Of a stretch of DNA of 64,000 nucleotides, positions 53,154-62,767 are shown one piece after another. Numbering within the stretch: position 1 is the first letter of the stretch; every line of letters begins with the position of its first letter. A program made the translations under genes and the position numbers. The notes below the pieces were generated by a model. That model ran no database searches and had not been told where the DNA came from. It was given only the letters and a program-made list of their open reading frames with translations. The stretch is from Flagellimonas amoyensis. GTDB taxonomy: Bacteria > Bacteroidota > Bacteroidia > Flavobacteriales > Flavobacteriaceae. Where the stretch lies: assembly GCF_003058265.1 (NCBI RefSeq), contig NZ_QBUK01000012.1:1-64000 (forward strand). Direction: 5' to 3'.

Positions 53154-55706
53154 ATGAAAAACAAAATTTATCTTTTGGTCTATTTTCCGTTTTTGTGGAC
53201 CACTTTGGTCAATGCCCAGCAAGAGTTACGAGGTACGGTTTATGATGCTTCCACTTCGGAACCTTTGGTAGGGGCCACCCTAGTGGTGCAAAATACCCAA
53301 AACGGAACCGTTACCGATTTCGAGGGCAGTTTTAGGTTGGAGCATACGGAGAATTACCCTATTACCATTGAAGTCTCCTATTTGGGCTACGAGACCAAGG
53401 AATTTAGATTGGCCGCTCCCCAAGTTTTGGAGATTTACCTGACTCCCTCCAGCACTTCCCTGAACGAGATCATCGTCACTTCGAGAAGAAGAAGTGAGGC
53501 CGTACAAGAAATTCCCATACCCATTGCGGTAATTGGGGCGAGGGAAATAGACAATTCAGTCTCCTTCAACGTGAACCGGGTGAAGGAACTTGTACCGTCG
53601 GTACAATTGTATTCGTCCAACCCCCGAAATACCACATTGAACATCAGGGGGATGGGTTCCACCTTTGGGCTGACCAACGATGGTATCGATCCCGGTGCCG
53701 GATTTTATGTGGATGGGGTCTATTACGCCCGACCTGCTGCAACCACCCTGGATTTTATCGATACCAAGCAGATAGAGGTGCTCCGGGGGCCACAAGGGAC
53801 CCTTTTTGGGAAAAACACCACGGCCGGTACCTTCAACATTACCACAAGAAGGCCCACATTTACCAATACCCTCAATTTTGAGCAATCTTTTGGTAATTAT
53901 GGCTTCATACAGACCAAAGGTTCCCTTTCCGGGCCTTTGGTGGGCAACAAATTGGCGGCCCGTCTGTCCTTTAGTGGCACGCATCGGGATGGGACCATCT
54001 ACAACCAACGTACCGAAAAATATACCAATACCCTGAACAACCAAGGTTTACGGGGACAGTTGTTCTACCTGCCCAGTGAAGGCATCAGTATTTTGTTGTC
54101 GGCCGATTATACCAGACAACGTCCCGATGGGTATGCACAGGTGTATGCGGGTACGGCACCGACCTTAAGGGCCGATTTCAGGCAGTTTGAGAACATCATA
54201 GCCGATTTGGGGTACGACCTGCCCAGCCGAAACCCTTTCGACCGTGTCATTGACCATGATACCCCTTGGAATTCGGACCAGGATTTTGGAGGTGTGTCGC
54301 TGAACGCTGACATTGCGTTGGGAAAGGGCACACTGACCTCCACCACGGCATGGAGAAGTTGGAAATGGGCGCCGTCCAACGATAGGGACTTTACGGGCCT
54401 CTCGGCCATTTCACGCTCTCAGGCCCCGTCCATCCATCATCAATATTCACAGGAGTTCCGCTATGCAGGGGAGTTTTCTGAACGATTGGACGGAACCCTT
54501 GGTCTGTTTGCCTTTTACCAAAAATTGGATGCGATAGGGGCACACATTCTTGAGGCGGGATCTGACCAGTGGCGGTTTGTCCAGAACAACCAAGATCCCC
54601 TTTGGGAGACCCCGGGACTATTGGATGGGCTCACCCAAGAGACCAGGCCCAGTTTCCGCAATTTCAGTGGTGCCCTTTTTGGACAGTTGGACTGGAGTTT
54701 TGCAGACAAATGGTCCCTACTGCCCGGTTTTCGCATCAATTATGACCAAAAGGAGGTAGATTTTGAAAATACGGTGACGGGTGGACTCCAGACAGATGAC
54801 CCTGCGCTCATCGCTCTGCAGAACAGGGTCTTCACTCCCATGTCCTTCCAGACGGATATCGATGATTGGAACCTGTCGGGCCAATTGACCCTGAGCCATA
54901 TCCTACATGAAAATTTTAGGGTGTACGGAACCTACTCTTTGGGATTCAAGCCAGTGGGACTTAACCTTGGTGGGATTCCCACGGAGGATGGGGTGCCCCT
55001 TTTGGAACTGGCCGTGGTGAAACCGGAAAAAGTGGACCATTTTGAACTCGGGCTCAAATCAGAACCTTTCAAGAATGCCATATTCAACCTCACCGCTTTC
55101 CGGACGGACATCAAGGATTACCAGACCAATGTACAGTCGGCCCAGCTGGGGGTCACCCGGGGTTACTTGGCCAATGCGGAAAAGGTCAGGGTGCAGGGAC
55201 TTGAACTGGAAGTGTTCTATGATCTTCCCCAATATTTTAGGTTCAACGCGGGAGTGTCCTATACCGATGGCACCTATGTGTCCTTCACAAATGCACCGGT
55301 GCCTTTGGAAGAAACCGGAGGGGAGGACTATAAGGACATTTCGGGAGAAGTACTTCCCGGGATATCCAAGTGGACGGTCACCACGGGTACCGAGATCCAT
55401 GGCGGGGGCAATCTGTTTGGGGAAAAAGGGGAATTTTTTCTCGGGGCCGATCTCTATGCCCGATCATCGTTCTCCTCGAGTCCCTCGGCGTCCCGCTATC
55501 TGAACATTGACGGTTATACGCTGGTGAACGGTAGGCTGGGTTTTAGGGGCAACAAAAGTTTCTCTGTCTTTATCTGGGCCAAGAACCTGTTCAACAAGGA
55601 TTATTTTGAGCAATTGTTGCCAGCAGGGGGCAATGCAGGACATTATGCGGGCGTGCTTGGTGACCCCGCCACCTATGGGATCACTACACAATTCAAACTA
55701 TTCTGA
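53154..55706 (+). CDS. TonB-dependent outer-membrane receptor (probable organosulfur or sulfur-compound uptake)
   Basis: An 850-residue receptor. Signal peptide, then a carboxypeptidase-regulatory-like domain (about 24-100: ELRGTVYDASTSEPLVGATLVVQN), plug domain (EIIVTSRRRSEAVQEIPIPIAVIG, LNIRGMGSTFGLTNDGIDPGAGFYVDGVYYARPAATTLDFID, IEVLRGPQGTLFGKNTTAG) and a barrel ending in TQFKLF. It is of the classical single-receptor type, not SusC, and has no SusD partner. Substrate is inferred from its neighbours (Rrf2 regulator and PiT/CysP permease) as a sulfur source. Confidence 0.93.
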   Translation: MKNKIYLLVYFPFLWTTLVNAQQELRGTVYDASTSEPLVGATLVVQNTQNGTVTDFEGSFRLEHTENYPITIEVSYLGYETKEFRLAAPQVLEIYLTPSSTSLNEIIVTSRRRSEAVQEIPIPIAVIGAREIDNSVSFNVNRVKELVPSVQLYSSNPRNTTLNIRGMGSTFGLTNDGIDPGAGFYVDGVYYARPAATTLDFIDTKQIEVLRGPQGTLFGKNTTAGTFNITTRRPTFTNTLNFEQSFGNYGFIQTKGSLSGPLVGNKLAARLSFSGTHRDGTIYNQRTEKYTNTLNNQGLRGQLFYLPSEGISILLSADYTRQRPDGYAQVYAGTAPTLRADFRQFENIIADLGYDLPSRNPFDRVIDHDTPWNSDQDFGGVSLNADIALGKGTLTSTTAWRSWKWAPSNDRDFTGLSAISRSQAPSIHHQYSQEFRYAGEFSERLDGTLGLFAFYQKLDAIGAHILEAGSDQWRFVQNNQDPLWETPGLLDGLTQETRPSFRNFSGALFGQLDWSFADKWSLLPGFRINYDQKEVDFENTVTGGLQTDDPALIALQNRVFTPMSFQTDIDDWNLSGQLTLSHILHENFRVYGTYSLGFKPVGLNLGGIPTEDGVPLLELAVVKPEKVDHFELGLKSEPFKNAIFNLTAFRTDIKDYQTNVQSAQLGVTRGYLANAEKVRVQGLELEVFYDLPQYFRFNAGVSYTDGTYVSFTNAPVPLEETGGEDYKDISGEVLPGISKWTVTTGTEIHGGGNLFGEKGEFFLGADLYARSSFSSSPSASRYLNIDGYTLVNGRLGFRGNKSFSVFIWAKNLFNKDYFEQLLPAGGNAGHYAGVLGDPATYGITTQFKLF

Positions 55707-55722
55707 ACATTTATTTTGAAGC

Positions 55723-56760
55723 ATGCAAACACTATCGAGCTTGATTGAAATCGAATCCTTTTGGGGAGTCATGGCCATTCCCCTGTTCCTATCCATGTTT
55801 TTGGCCGTGAACATGGGCGGTAGCGGTACGGCCCCGGCATTTTCCGCTGCTTATGGGGCGGGAGTGATCAGAAGGACCATGATTCCGGCCCTCTTTGGCA
55901 TCATGGTGCTTATCGGTGCCTTGTTGGCGGGCAAGGAAGTCTCCCTTACCTTGGGGAACGGGCTGTTGGAACAGTCCCTGTTCACCCCAATGGTCACCTC
56001 CATTATATTGCTCTGTATCGGATTGTCCCTTTTCCTGGCCAATCTGCTGGGCGTGCCCCAATCCACGAGCCAGTCCACCGTGTTGGCCATAGCAGGGGCG
56101 GCCACGGCACTGGACGGCCTGAACACCCAAAAACTGTTCCTTGAGATTTTACCCACATGGTTCATTTTGCCCTTGGTGTCGTTCCTGATCATGTTGGCCC
56201 TGTCCAAATGGGTGTTTCCCTATTTAAAGGATCGGTTCTTTACGGACAGTTACGACCATTTGAAGGAACACAAGGGGTTGAAGGCGCTTTTGGTGGCCGC
56301 ATCGCTGTACGTGGCTTTTTCCATTGGGGCGAACAATGTGGCCAATGCCGCCGCCCCCATAGCATCTTTGGCGGTGAACCAGATGGGGGAGACGGACCTG
56401 TCCCGGGTCATTTTGTATTCCATGCTGTTGACGGCACCTTGTTTTGCCATTGGGAGTTCGTTGTTCGGACACAAGGTGACGAAGAAGAACGGAAAGGACA
56501 TTGTGGATGTCAACCCTTTTTATGCCTGTGTGATATCGATCTTGGTGGCCAGCCTCTTGCTAATGGCCTCCATGACCAAGGGCATTCCCACATCCCTGGT
56601 ACAGTTGAACGGTACAGCCTTTATTGCGCTGGGCATCACCAAGAACGGATTTAGGGAAACATTTTCGAACCGAACGGTAAAACGGTTCTTCACCGTGTGG
56701 GCAGTTGCACCAATTTTTGCCTTTGGTCTGGCCTTTTTGCTGATCAAGCAGTTGGTCTGA
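55723..56760 (+). CDS. PiT-family anion permease, CysP-like (sulfate or phosphate)
   Basis: A 345-residue membrane protein with about ten hydrophobic segments and the two PiT half-repeats: MFLAVNMGGSGTAPAFSAAYGAG near the N-terminus and FSIGANNVANAAAPIASL in the second half, plus GVPQSTSQSTVLAIAGAA. The family includes phosphate transporters and the sulfate permease CysP. The upstream Rrf2-TonB context favours sulfate or another sulfur oxyanion. Gap to the TonB receptor is 16 bases. Confidence 0.9.
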   Translation: MQTLSSLIEIESFWGVMAIPLFLSMFLAVNMGGSGTAPAFSAAYGAGVIRRTMIPALFGIMVLIGALLAGKEVSLTLGNGLLEQSLFTPMVTSIILLCIGLSLFLANLLGVPQSTSQSTVLAIAGAATALDGLNTQKLFLEILPTWFILPLVSFLIMLALSKWVFPYLKDRFFTDSYDHLKEHKGLKALLVAASLYVAFSIGANNVANAAAPIASLAVNQMGETDLSRVILYSMLLTAPCFAIGSSLFGHKVTKKNGKDIVDVNPFYACVISILVASLLLMASMTKGIPTSLVQLNGTAFIALGITKNGFRETFSNRTVKRFFTVWAVAPIFAFGLAFLLIKQLV

Positions 56761-56775
56761 CCCAACTTTAAAGAT

Positions 56776-56845
56776 CACCCCGTGACCGAGAGGCTAGGTT
56801 AAGCTCTGCAAAAGCTTTCACAGTGGTTCGAATCCACTCGGGGTG
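56776..56845 (+). tRNA. tRNA-Cys (GCA), atypical ends
   Basis: A full cloverleaf can be drawn. Acceptor CACCCCG/CGGGGTG (7 bp). D arm ACC-GAGAGGCTA-GGT. Anticodon stem AAGCT/AGCTT with loop CTGCAAA, giving anticodon GCA (56808-56810). Four-base variable loop TCAC. T arm AGTGG-TTCGAAT-CCACT. T8, T33 and the TTCGAAT loop are canonical. Oddities: pair 1-72 is C-G, and the acceptor runs straight into CCA (56846-56848), so either no discriminator base is present or it is C with CCA added later. Normal tRNA-Cys has G1-C72 and U73. Probably functional, but could be a degenerate copy. Confidence 0.8.
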
Positions 56846-56946
56846 CCAAAAATCAATCAAATCTTTGGAGTCTTTGTGGTGTACGATATATAGGGCCGGA
56901 CATCTGAAGATTATTTGTGAAATTGGTCTTCTGTAATATCGAAAAG

Positions 56947-57153
56947 ATGACCGAATTTTCTAGGGAATGGCAAGAAGAACTATCTGAATTGATTTTAGAT
57001 GTCTATGGTACACCAGAGTCCTTGGCCAATTGGTTGGATTTGGCCGTGGAGATGTTGTTCTATGTGGAAGAAGATACTTTTTCTAGAGTAGAGTTGCAGG
57101 AAGTGGCTACGGCGATTAGGGGAGTGGTGAGGGTTTTGCGGAGTGAGGTATAG
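56947..57153 (+). CDS. Small conserved-looking hypothetical protein
   Basis: A 68-residue protein starting MTEFSREWQEELSELILDVYG; the frame also offers a GTG at 56917. It is predicted mainly helical, acidic in the middle (VEEDTFSRVELQEVATAIRGVVRVL), without signal or membrane segment. A 60-base sample (57001-57060) has 50% GC, normal for the window. I do not recognise a family. The next gene converges on it. Confidence 0.6.
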   Translation: MTEFSREWQEELSELILDVYGTPESLANWLDLAVEMLFYVEEDTFSRVELQEVATAIRGVVRVLRSEV

Positions 57154-57171
57154 ATTAAGACAATCCTTAAT

Positions 57172-57636
57172 TCAGTTACCAGATTGATTAACACTTAAAA
57201 CTACTTCATTTTCAAATTTAATATCCAAATAGTCTGGATCAATGTTGAATAGCCCTGGTTTGATTCCAAGTTCATAGGATAAATGATTTTCATTACTAAT
57301 GGAATATTCACTTCCTAAAATTTGTATCACATCTGATTTAGTTTTTCCAATCAGCATTTTGCTATCAATTATATCTTCAGCCATCCGGTATCGTTCCTCA
57401 ACATTTGAATCCCATTCAATTTTATCAAAGTCATTTGAAGTGTAGTATGAAGCTGAAAAAACCCAAATTATTATTAAGGCAACATAAACAAAAGGGCTTA
57501 GAAGTAAAGCAGAGACAATCGCAATCTGCCTACTGTTTCTTTCATGACCAATTTTAAACTTTCTAATTATCCAACTGCATACAAAGTAGCTAGGAATCGC
57601 TAGAATTAAAATTATTATGGGTACTTCTGGACTCAT
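57172..57636 (-). CDS. Low-GC hypothetical membrane protein with BamE/SmpA-like tail
   Basis: A 154-residue protein with two N-terminal hydrophobic segments (about 5-24 and 38-63). A soluble C-terminal part includes MLIGKTKSDVIQILGSEYSISNENHLSYELG, like the repeat of the SmpA/OmlA (BamE) fold. Two 60-base samples are 25% and 28% GC (57181-57240 and 57421-57480), far below the neighbours, which suggests recent acquisition. Function unknown. Confidence 0.65.
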   Translation of the reverse strand: MSPEVPIIILILAIPSYFVCSWIIRKFKIGHERNSRQIAIVSALLLSPFVYVALIIIWVFSASYYTSNDFDKIEWDSNVEERYRMAEDIIDSKMLIGKTKSDVIQILGSEYSISNENHLSYELGIKPGLFNIDPDYLDIKFENEVVLSVNQSGN

Positions 57637-57682
57637 ATTAACGTATTCTGTTGACTCACTATTTTTTTAAAGCAAGTTGTGG

Positions 57683-58546
57683 TTACACATCACACCTCAA
57701 AAAAGCATCCTTTAGCGCGCCGACCTTGTCTTCCCAGGTCACAATGAACTCTTGGGCCACATATCCTTTAAATCCTGTTGCATGTATTGCTTTGATGATG
57801 GCGGGGTAGTACAGCTCTTGGGTTTCATCAATCTCGTGACGACCGGGAACCCCGGCGGTGTGGTAGTGTCCAAAATAAGGGTGGTAGTTCTGTATGCTGC
57901 GGATGATGTCCCCCTCCTGGATCTGCATGTGGTAAATGTCGAACAACAATTTAAAGTTGTCGCTGCCCAAATGTTTGCAGAGTTCCACCCCCCATAGGCT
58001 ACTATCGCACATATAGTCGGGGTGGTTCACCTGGTTGAAAAGCTCCATCTGGAGTACCACGCCATGTTTTTCGGCCAAGGGGATGATCTGGGAAAGCCCG
58101 TCCACACAATTTTGAAGACCTACATAATCGTTCATCCCATTGCGGTTACCGCTAAAGCAGATGAGGTTGGTATAGCCCGCCTCTGCAACCTTCGGGATTA
58201 TTTCCGTGTAGTTTTTGATGAGTTGCTCGTGGTATTTCGGGTTGTTCCAACCTTCGGTAAGGCTGATTTCCGCGCCATTGCACATGGAGCAATGGATGTC
58301 GTATTTCTTTAGTAACGGCCAATCCTTCGGACCAATAAGGTCGATGGCCTTGATGCCCAGTTCGTTCAATATCTTTAGAAAATCCTCCAAAGGAAGATGG
58401 CCAAAGCACCACTGGCAGACACTGTGGTTGATGTTGTTCTTCAATTTGAACTCTTTGGGTTGCCCTGTTTCGGGAACCATGGCAGTAGCGGAGGCCAATC
58501 CAGCGGAGCCAATGGCCGCGGTGGTTATAAAGTTTCTTCGTCTCAT
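57683..58546 (-). CDS. Hydroxypyruvate-isomerase-like TIM-barrel protein with Tat signal
   Basis: A 287-residue AP-endonuclease-2-fold sugar isomerase. The N-terminus MRRRNFITTAAIGSAGLASA is a Tat-like signal; an ATG three codons upstream (58555) is possible. Family motifs include INHSVCQWCFGHLPLEDFL, LQMELFNQ (metal-binding Glu), LLFDIYHMQIQEGD and the C-terminal YVAQEF (Glu). This matches the Hyi/TIM-barrel group of Bacteroidota. The reaction could be hydroxypyruvate-tartronate semialdehyde isomerisation or a related sugar isomerisation; exported members have no firm substrate. Confidence 0.88.
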   Translation of the reverse strand: MRRRNFITTAAIGSAGLASATAMVPETGQPKEFKLKNNINHSVCQWCFGHLPLEDFLKILNELGIKAIDLIGPKDWPLLKKYDIHCSMCNGAEISLTEGWNNPKYHEQLIKNYTEIIPKVAEAGYTNLICFSGNRNGMNDYVGLQNCVDGLSQIIPLAEKHGVVLQMELFNQVNHPDYMCDSSLWGVELCKHLGSDNFKLLFDIYHMQIQEGDIIRSIQNYHPYFGHYHTAGVPGRHEIDETQELYYPAIIKAIHATGFKGYVAQEFIVTWEDKVGALKDAFLRCDV

Positions 58547-58581
58547 TTTGTGCATTTCTTATTCGAAAGATAGTACATTAG

Positions 58582-60540
<1,959 letters not shown>

Positions 60541-60582
60541 CCACCTGAAATAGCAATAATAGAGTTCTACTAAATATTTTTC

Positions 60583-62454
60583 ATGGAAGAGAAGAAGCTG
60601 GATGTCAAGTCCATTATTGGATTTGTACTGATTTTTGGGATACTCATTTTTATGTTTTACCAAAATCAGCCCACCCCAGAAGAGTTGGAGGCCCAAAAAG
60701 CGGAGCAGGCACGTGTGGAAGCTGCGGCCAAACAGGCAGAAGAGGCGAAAAACGATTCGGCCCCCATCAAACAGGCACAGGCCATTGACCTTGCCGATTC
60801 CACTGCTGTGGCCAACTACAAAAGTGCTGTAGGGGCATTTGGCTTTACCCAGGCATCCGAAGGAACCACCACGTTGGAGAACGAGGTGCTCTACCTGGAA
60901 GTATCCAATAAAGGAGGACAGATCGTGGAGGCCCGGATGAAGAATTTTGTCACCTTTGATTCGGTTCCCGTGTATTTGGTGAAGGAGGGCAACGCCAATT
61001 TTGCCCTGAACTTTTCCACTTCGGACAACCGAGTGCTCAATACCGGCGACCTTTTCTTTGAACCCACACTTTCCAAAAATGGGGACAACCAAGTCCTTTC
61101 CATGAAGGCCAAAGTGGCCGATAACCAATTTTTGGAGTATCGCTACGAAATGAAACCTGATGAATACCTTTTGGGTTTCACGGTCCGATCTCAAGGCCTG
61201 AACGGAGTCATCAACAGTGGTAAACCGATTACCCTTGAATGGGACATGAAGGGCATTCGCCATAACAAGAGTGTGCAGTATGAAAACCGCTATACCCGAT
61301 TGACCTATAACCATGATGATGGCAACATCAGCAAATTGTCGGAGAGCAGTGATCTGGACGAAGAAACCGAGGAGGATGTAAAATGGCTTTCGTACCGACA
61401 GCATTTTTGGAGCTCCATTTTGGCGTCGGACAATCATTTTGAAACGGCTCAGTTGAGCTCCAAGAACTTGGTCGAGGACGAGAGCAAGGAAACCCGCTTC
61501 ACCAAGGAATACAGCACCAAGGCCCCATTGCAACTGCAAGGAGGCGAACTGTCACAGAACATGCACTGGTACTACGGTCCCACCGACGTGAAGGTGTTGG
61601 ACGATTATAAGGAATTGGGCCTTGCGGATTCCATTCCGTTTGGTTGGGGAATTTTCGGATGGATAAACCGATATGTATTCACCCCTTTCTATGGAATGCT
61701 GAGCTCTTTCCTTCCTTTTGGAATCGCCATTATCGTCATGACCATCATCGTGCGGTTGGTATTGTCACCCGTCACCTATAAATCCTACCTCTCACAGGCC
61801 AAGATGAAGGTCCTCAAGCCTGAGATCACCGAAATCAACGAGAAATACAAGGACAATGCCATGAAAAAGCAACAGGAGACCATGAAGCTCTACAACAAGG
61901 CTGGGGTGAGCCCCATGAGCGGTTGTGTACCGGCATTGTTGCAGTTGCCCATTTTCTACGCACTTTTCATGTTCTTCCCCACATCCTTCGCCTTGCGACA
62001 GAAACCCTTTTTGTGGGCGGAAGACCTGTCTTCTTATGATGTCATCTTCAATTTGCCGTTCACCATCCCATTTTATGGGGACCACGTGAGCTTGTTCCCG
62101 ATATTGGCATCCATTGCCATTTTCTTTTATATGATGATGACCACAGGACAGAGCATGCAGATGCAGCAACAGCCCGGCATGCCCAACATGAAGTTCATCA
62201 TGTACCTATCGCCCATCATGATGTTGTTCTTCTTCAACAACTACGCCAGTGGATTGAGTCTCTATTACTTCATTTCCAACTTGATCACCATTTTCATCAT
62301 GTTGGCGATCAAGAACTACATCTTGGACGAGGACAAGATCCATGCACAGATCCAAGAGAACAAGAAGAAGCCCAAAAAGGAGAACAGGTTCCAGCGCAAG
62401 ATGCGTGAGATGATGGAACAGGCCGAGGAGCAGAAGAAAACGGGCAAGCGATAA
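60583..62454 (+). CDS. yidC: Membrane protein insertase YidC
   Basis: A 623-residue YidC/Oxa1-family insertase. An N-terminal transmembrane helix (about 8-27) is followed by the large periplasmic beta-supersandwich domain (about 60-345). The conserved five-helix core includes FTPFYGMLSSFLPFGIAIIVMTIIVRLVLSPVTYKSYLSQAKMKVLKPEI with the essential arginine, then GCVPALLQLPIFYALFMFFPTSFALR and LSLYYFISNLITI. The C-terminus is very basic (KKKPKKENRFQRKMREMMEQ), as expected for ribosome contact. It inserts membrane proteins with or without SecYEG. Confidence 0.97.
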   Translation: MEEKKLDVKSIIGFVLIFGILIFMFYQNQPTPEELEAQKAEQARVEAAAKQAEEAKNDSAPIKQAQAIDLADSTAVANYKSAVGAFGFTQASEGTTTLENEVLYLEVSNKGGQIVEARMKNFVTFDSVPVYLVKEGNANFALNFSTSDNRVLNTGDLFFEPTLSKNGDNQVLSMKAKVADNQFLEYRYEMKPDEYLLGFTVRSQGLNGVINSGKPITLEWDMKGIRHNKSVQYENRYTRLTYNHDDGNISKLSESSDLDEETEEDVKWLSYRQHFWSSILASDNHFETAQLSSKNLVEDESKETRFTKEYSTKAPLQLQGGELSQNMHWYYGPTDVKVLDDYKELGLADSIPFGWGIFGWINRYVFTPFYGMLSSFLPFGIAIIVMTIIVRLVLSPVTYKSYLSQAKMKVLKPEITEINEKYKDNAMKKQQETMKLYNKAGVSPMSGCVPALLQLPIFYALFMFFPTSFALRQKPFLWAEDLSSYDVIFNLPFTIPFYGDHVSLFPILASIAIFFYMMMTTGQSMQMQQQPGMPNMKFIMYLSPIMMLFFFNNYASGLSLYYFISNLITIFIMLAIKNYILDEDKIHAQIQENKKKPKKENRFQRKMREMMEQAEEQKKTGKR

Positions 62455-62767
62455 GACTTTTCAAAAGGCAGTAGCCGATTTTCAAGGCTGCCTATCCAAA
62501 GGATAGTATTCTGTACAAAACAAAAAAACTCCCTCAAGAATTTCTTGGGGGAGTTTTCCATATTTCGGTTTAGTTTGGAAAGATTTGGGACTTCAAAGAT
62601 GCGGCATAATCAATCGGAAAAAAATTAATAGTTGTCAAACCATTGGTTTTTGTAGTAAAAATTTCCCCTTTTGATGTGTTATCGATGAACTGCAATTTTT
62701 AAGGACAAAGGCCCCTTGAAAATGGTTTCCAAAAGGCCTTTGCGCTGATATAGAAACGGCTAAAATC
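62455..62767. other. yidC-FAS1 gene gap with two hairpins
   Basis: A 313-base gap between convergent genes. It holds the yidC terminator (62525-62557) and a weaker hairpin nearer the FAS1 gene: CAAAGGCC (62706-62713) paired with GGCCTTTG (62735-62742), which could help end that minus-strand gene. The rest shows no gene or repeat. Confidence 0.6.
62525..62557 (+). terminator. yidC terminator
   Basis: AAAACTCCCTCAAGAA pairs with TTCTTGGGGGAGTTTT (one G-T wobble) in a long stem with A and T runs at the two ends, so it may work from both sides. Confidence 0.85.
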
